Shown: piece by piece, positions 63,916 through 64,000 of the stretch
Layout of the letters: every line of letters begins with the position of its first letter
How positions within the stretch are numbered: position 1 is the first letter of the stretch
NCBI RefSeq assembly: GCF_006443685.1
Contig: NZ_VFYP01000001.1
Location: 310,001 to 374,000 of the forward strand
Reading direction: 5' to 3'
DNA from: Rhizobium glycinendophyticum
Lineage (GTDB): Bacteria > Pseudomonadota > Alphaproteobacteria > Rhizobiales > Rhizobiaceae
DNA: 64,000 bases
Program-made: the position numbers and the translations under genes
Notes under the pieces: model-generated
What the model saw: the letters and a program-made list of their open reading frames with translations, nothing else
Databases searched by the model: none
What the model was told of the DNA's origin: nothing

Positions 63916-64000
63916 TCAGAATTCTTCCCAGCTGTCGCCGCCGGATGCGCCGCCACCGGCCGCGGCCACCTTGCGCGGCGTCGGCTGGTAGGCCGGAGCG
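63916..64000 (-). CDS. C-terminus of a methyl-accepting chemotaxis protein (partial)
   Basis: A minus-strand frame open to the window end stops at 63916. Its last residues are GGASGGDSWEEF. The final SWEEF fits the xWxxF pentapeptide that tethers CheR methyltransferase to major chemotaxis receptors, and the flexible Ala/Gly/Pro tail before it is typical. Only about 27 codons are visible, so the receptor type and ligand cannot be stated. The rest of the gene lies beyond 64000. This assignment rests on the tail alone. Confidence 0.65.
   Translation of the reverse strand, partial: APAYQPTPRKVAAAGGGASGGDSWEEF

Noticed and set aside
1..64000. CRISPR array, insertion sequence, prophage or tRNA gene
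   Set aside because: No spaced direct repeats, transposase, integrase or tRNA TPsiC-arm pattern was found on reading through. The window looks like uninterrupted core chromosome.

Overview
The window is chromosomal core sequence from an alphaproteobacterium of the Rhizobiaceae (Rhizobium/Agrobacterium/Sinorhizobium type). Evidence: high-GC coding sequence, the gene order mutM-echA-rpsT-dnaA, lptC-lptA-lptB-rpoN-hpf-ptsN, olsB-lysR-maeB-mutS-glnD-murJ and trpS-usp-nifU-tsaB-rimI-mur-olsA-miaB-phoH-ybeY-tlyC-lnt-phrR-like-metK-trmB, a Mur-type Fur protein, both ornithine-lipid acyltransferases, an EcfG-type general stress promoter and a palindromic intergenic repeat of the kind common in rhizobia. 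No phage, transposon, CRISPR or tRNA/rRNA gene was seen.

Layout. 0-10.5 kb: partial cysK, a divergent pair of LysE-family exporters, dut, prfC, a HAD phosphatase, a TPP riboswitch driving thiD, a GFA protein, a pirin, a class II amidotransferase, a YjbR-type protein and coaBC. 10.5-13.6 kb: a three-gene signalling operon (CHASE3 histidine kinase, stand-alone receiver, receiver-HisKA_2 kinase) with a good EcfG promoter. 13.6-21.3 kb: ubiB-ubiE facing away from mutM, echA, rpsT, an 820-base non-coding region, dnaA and a methyltransferase. 21.3-26.4 kb: hemW-rdgB-VOC-rph on the minus strand, divergent from the heat-shock genes hrcA and grpE. 26.4-31.5 kb: minus-strand lptC-lptA-lptB-rpoN-hpf-ptsN. 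31.8-36.2 kb: ihfB, a LapA-type protein, two RNA methyltransferases, lspA and olsB. 36.2-47.6 kb: a repeat, a small protein divergent from a LysR regulator, maeB divergent from mutS, glnD, murJ and a secreted M15-like protein. 47.8-61.9 kb: a long plus-strand run covering tRNA charging and modification (trpS, tsaB, miaB, trmB), Fe-S maturation (nifU), manganese control (mur), membrane lipid (olsA), RNA/ribosome maturation (phoH, ybeY), lipoprotein acylation (lnt) and methyl-donor supply (metK). 62-64 kb: a DUF1150/Hsp20 heat-shock pair, a nucleoside hydrolase and the C-terminus of a chemotaxis receptor.

The genes are almost all housekeeping. Linked functions include envelope assembly (lptABC, murJ, lspA, lnt, olsA/olsB), nitrogen signalling (rpoN, ptsN, glnD), proteostasis (hrcA, grpE, hsp20) and replication/repair (dnaA, mutM, mutS, dut, rdgB). 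I found no convincing new multi-gene system. The observations most worth checking are regulatory: the EcfG promoter on the kinase operon, three helically phased GANTC methylation sites and a possible structured transcript upstream of dnaA, a palindrome at the metK promoter, matching heat-shock promoters at grpE and hsp20, and an unrecognised 76-residue protein divergent from a LysR regulator.
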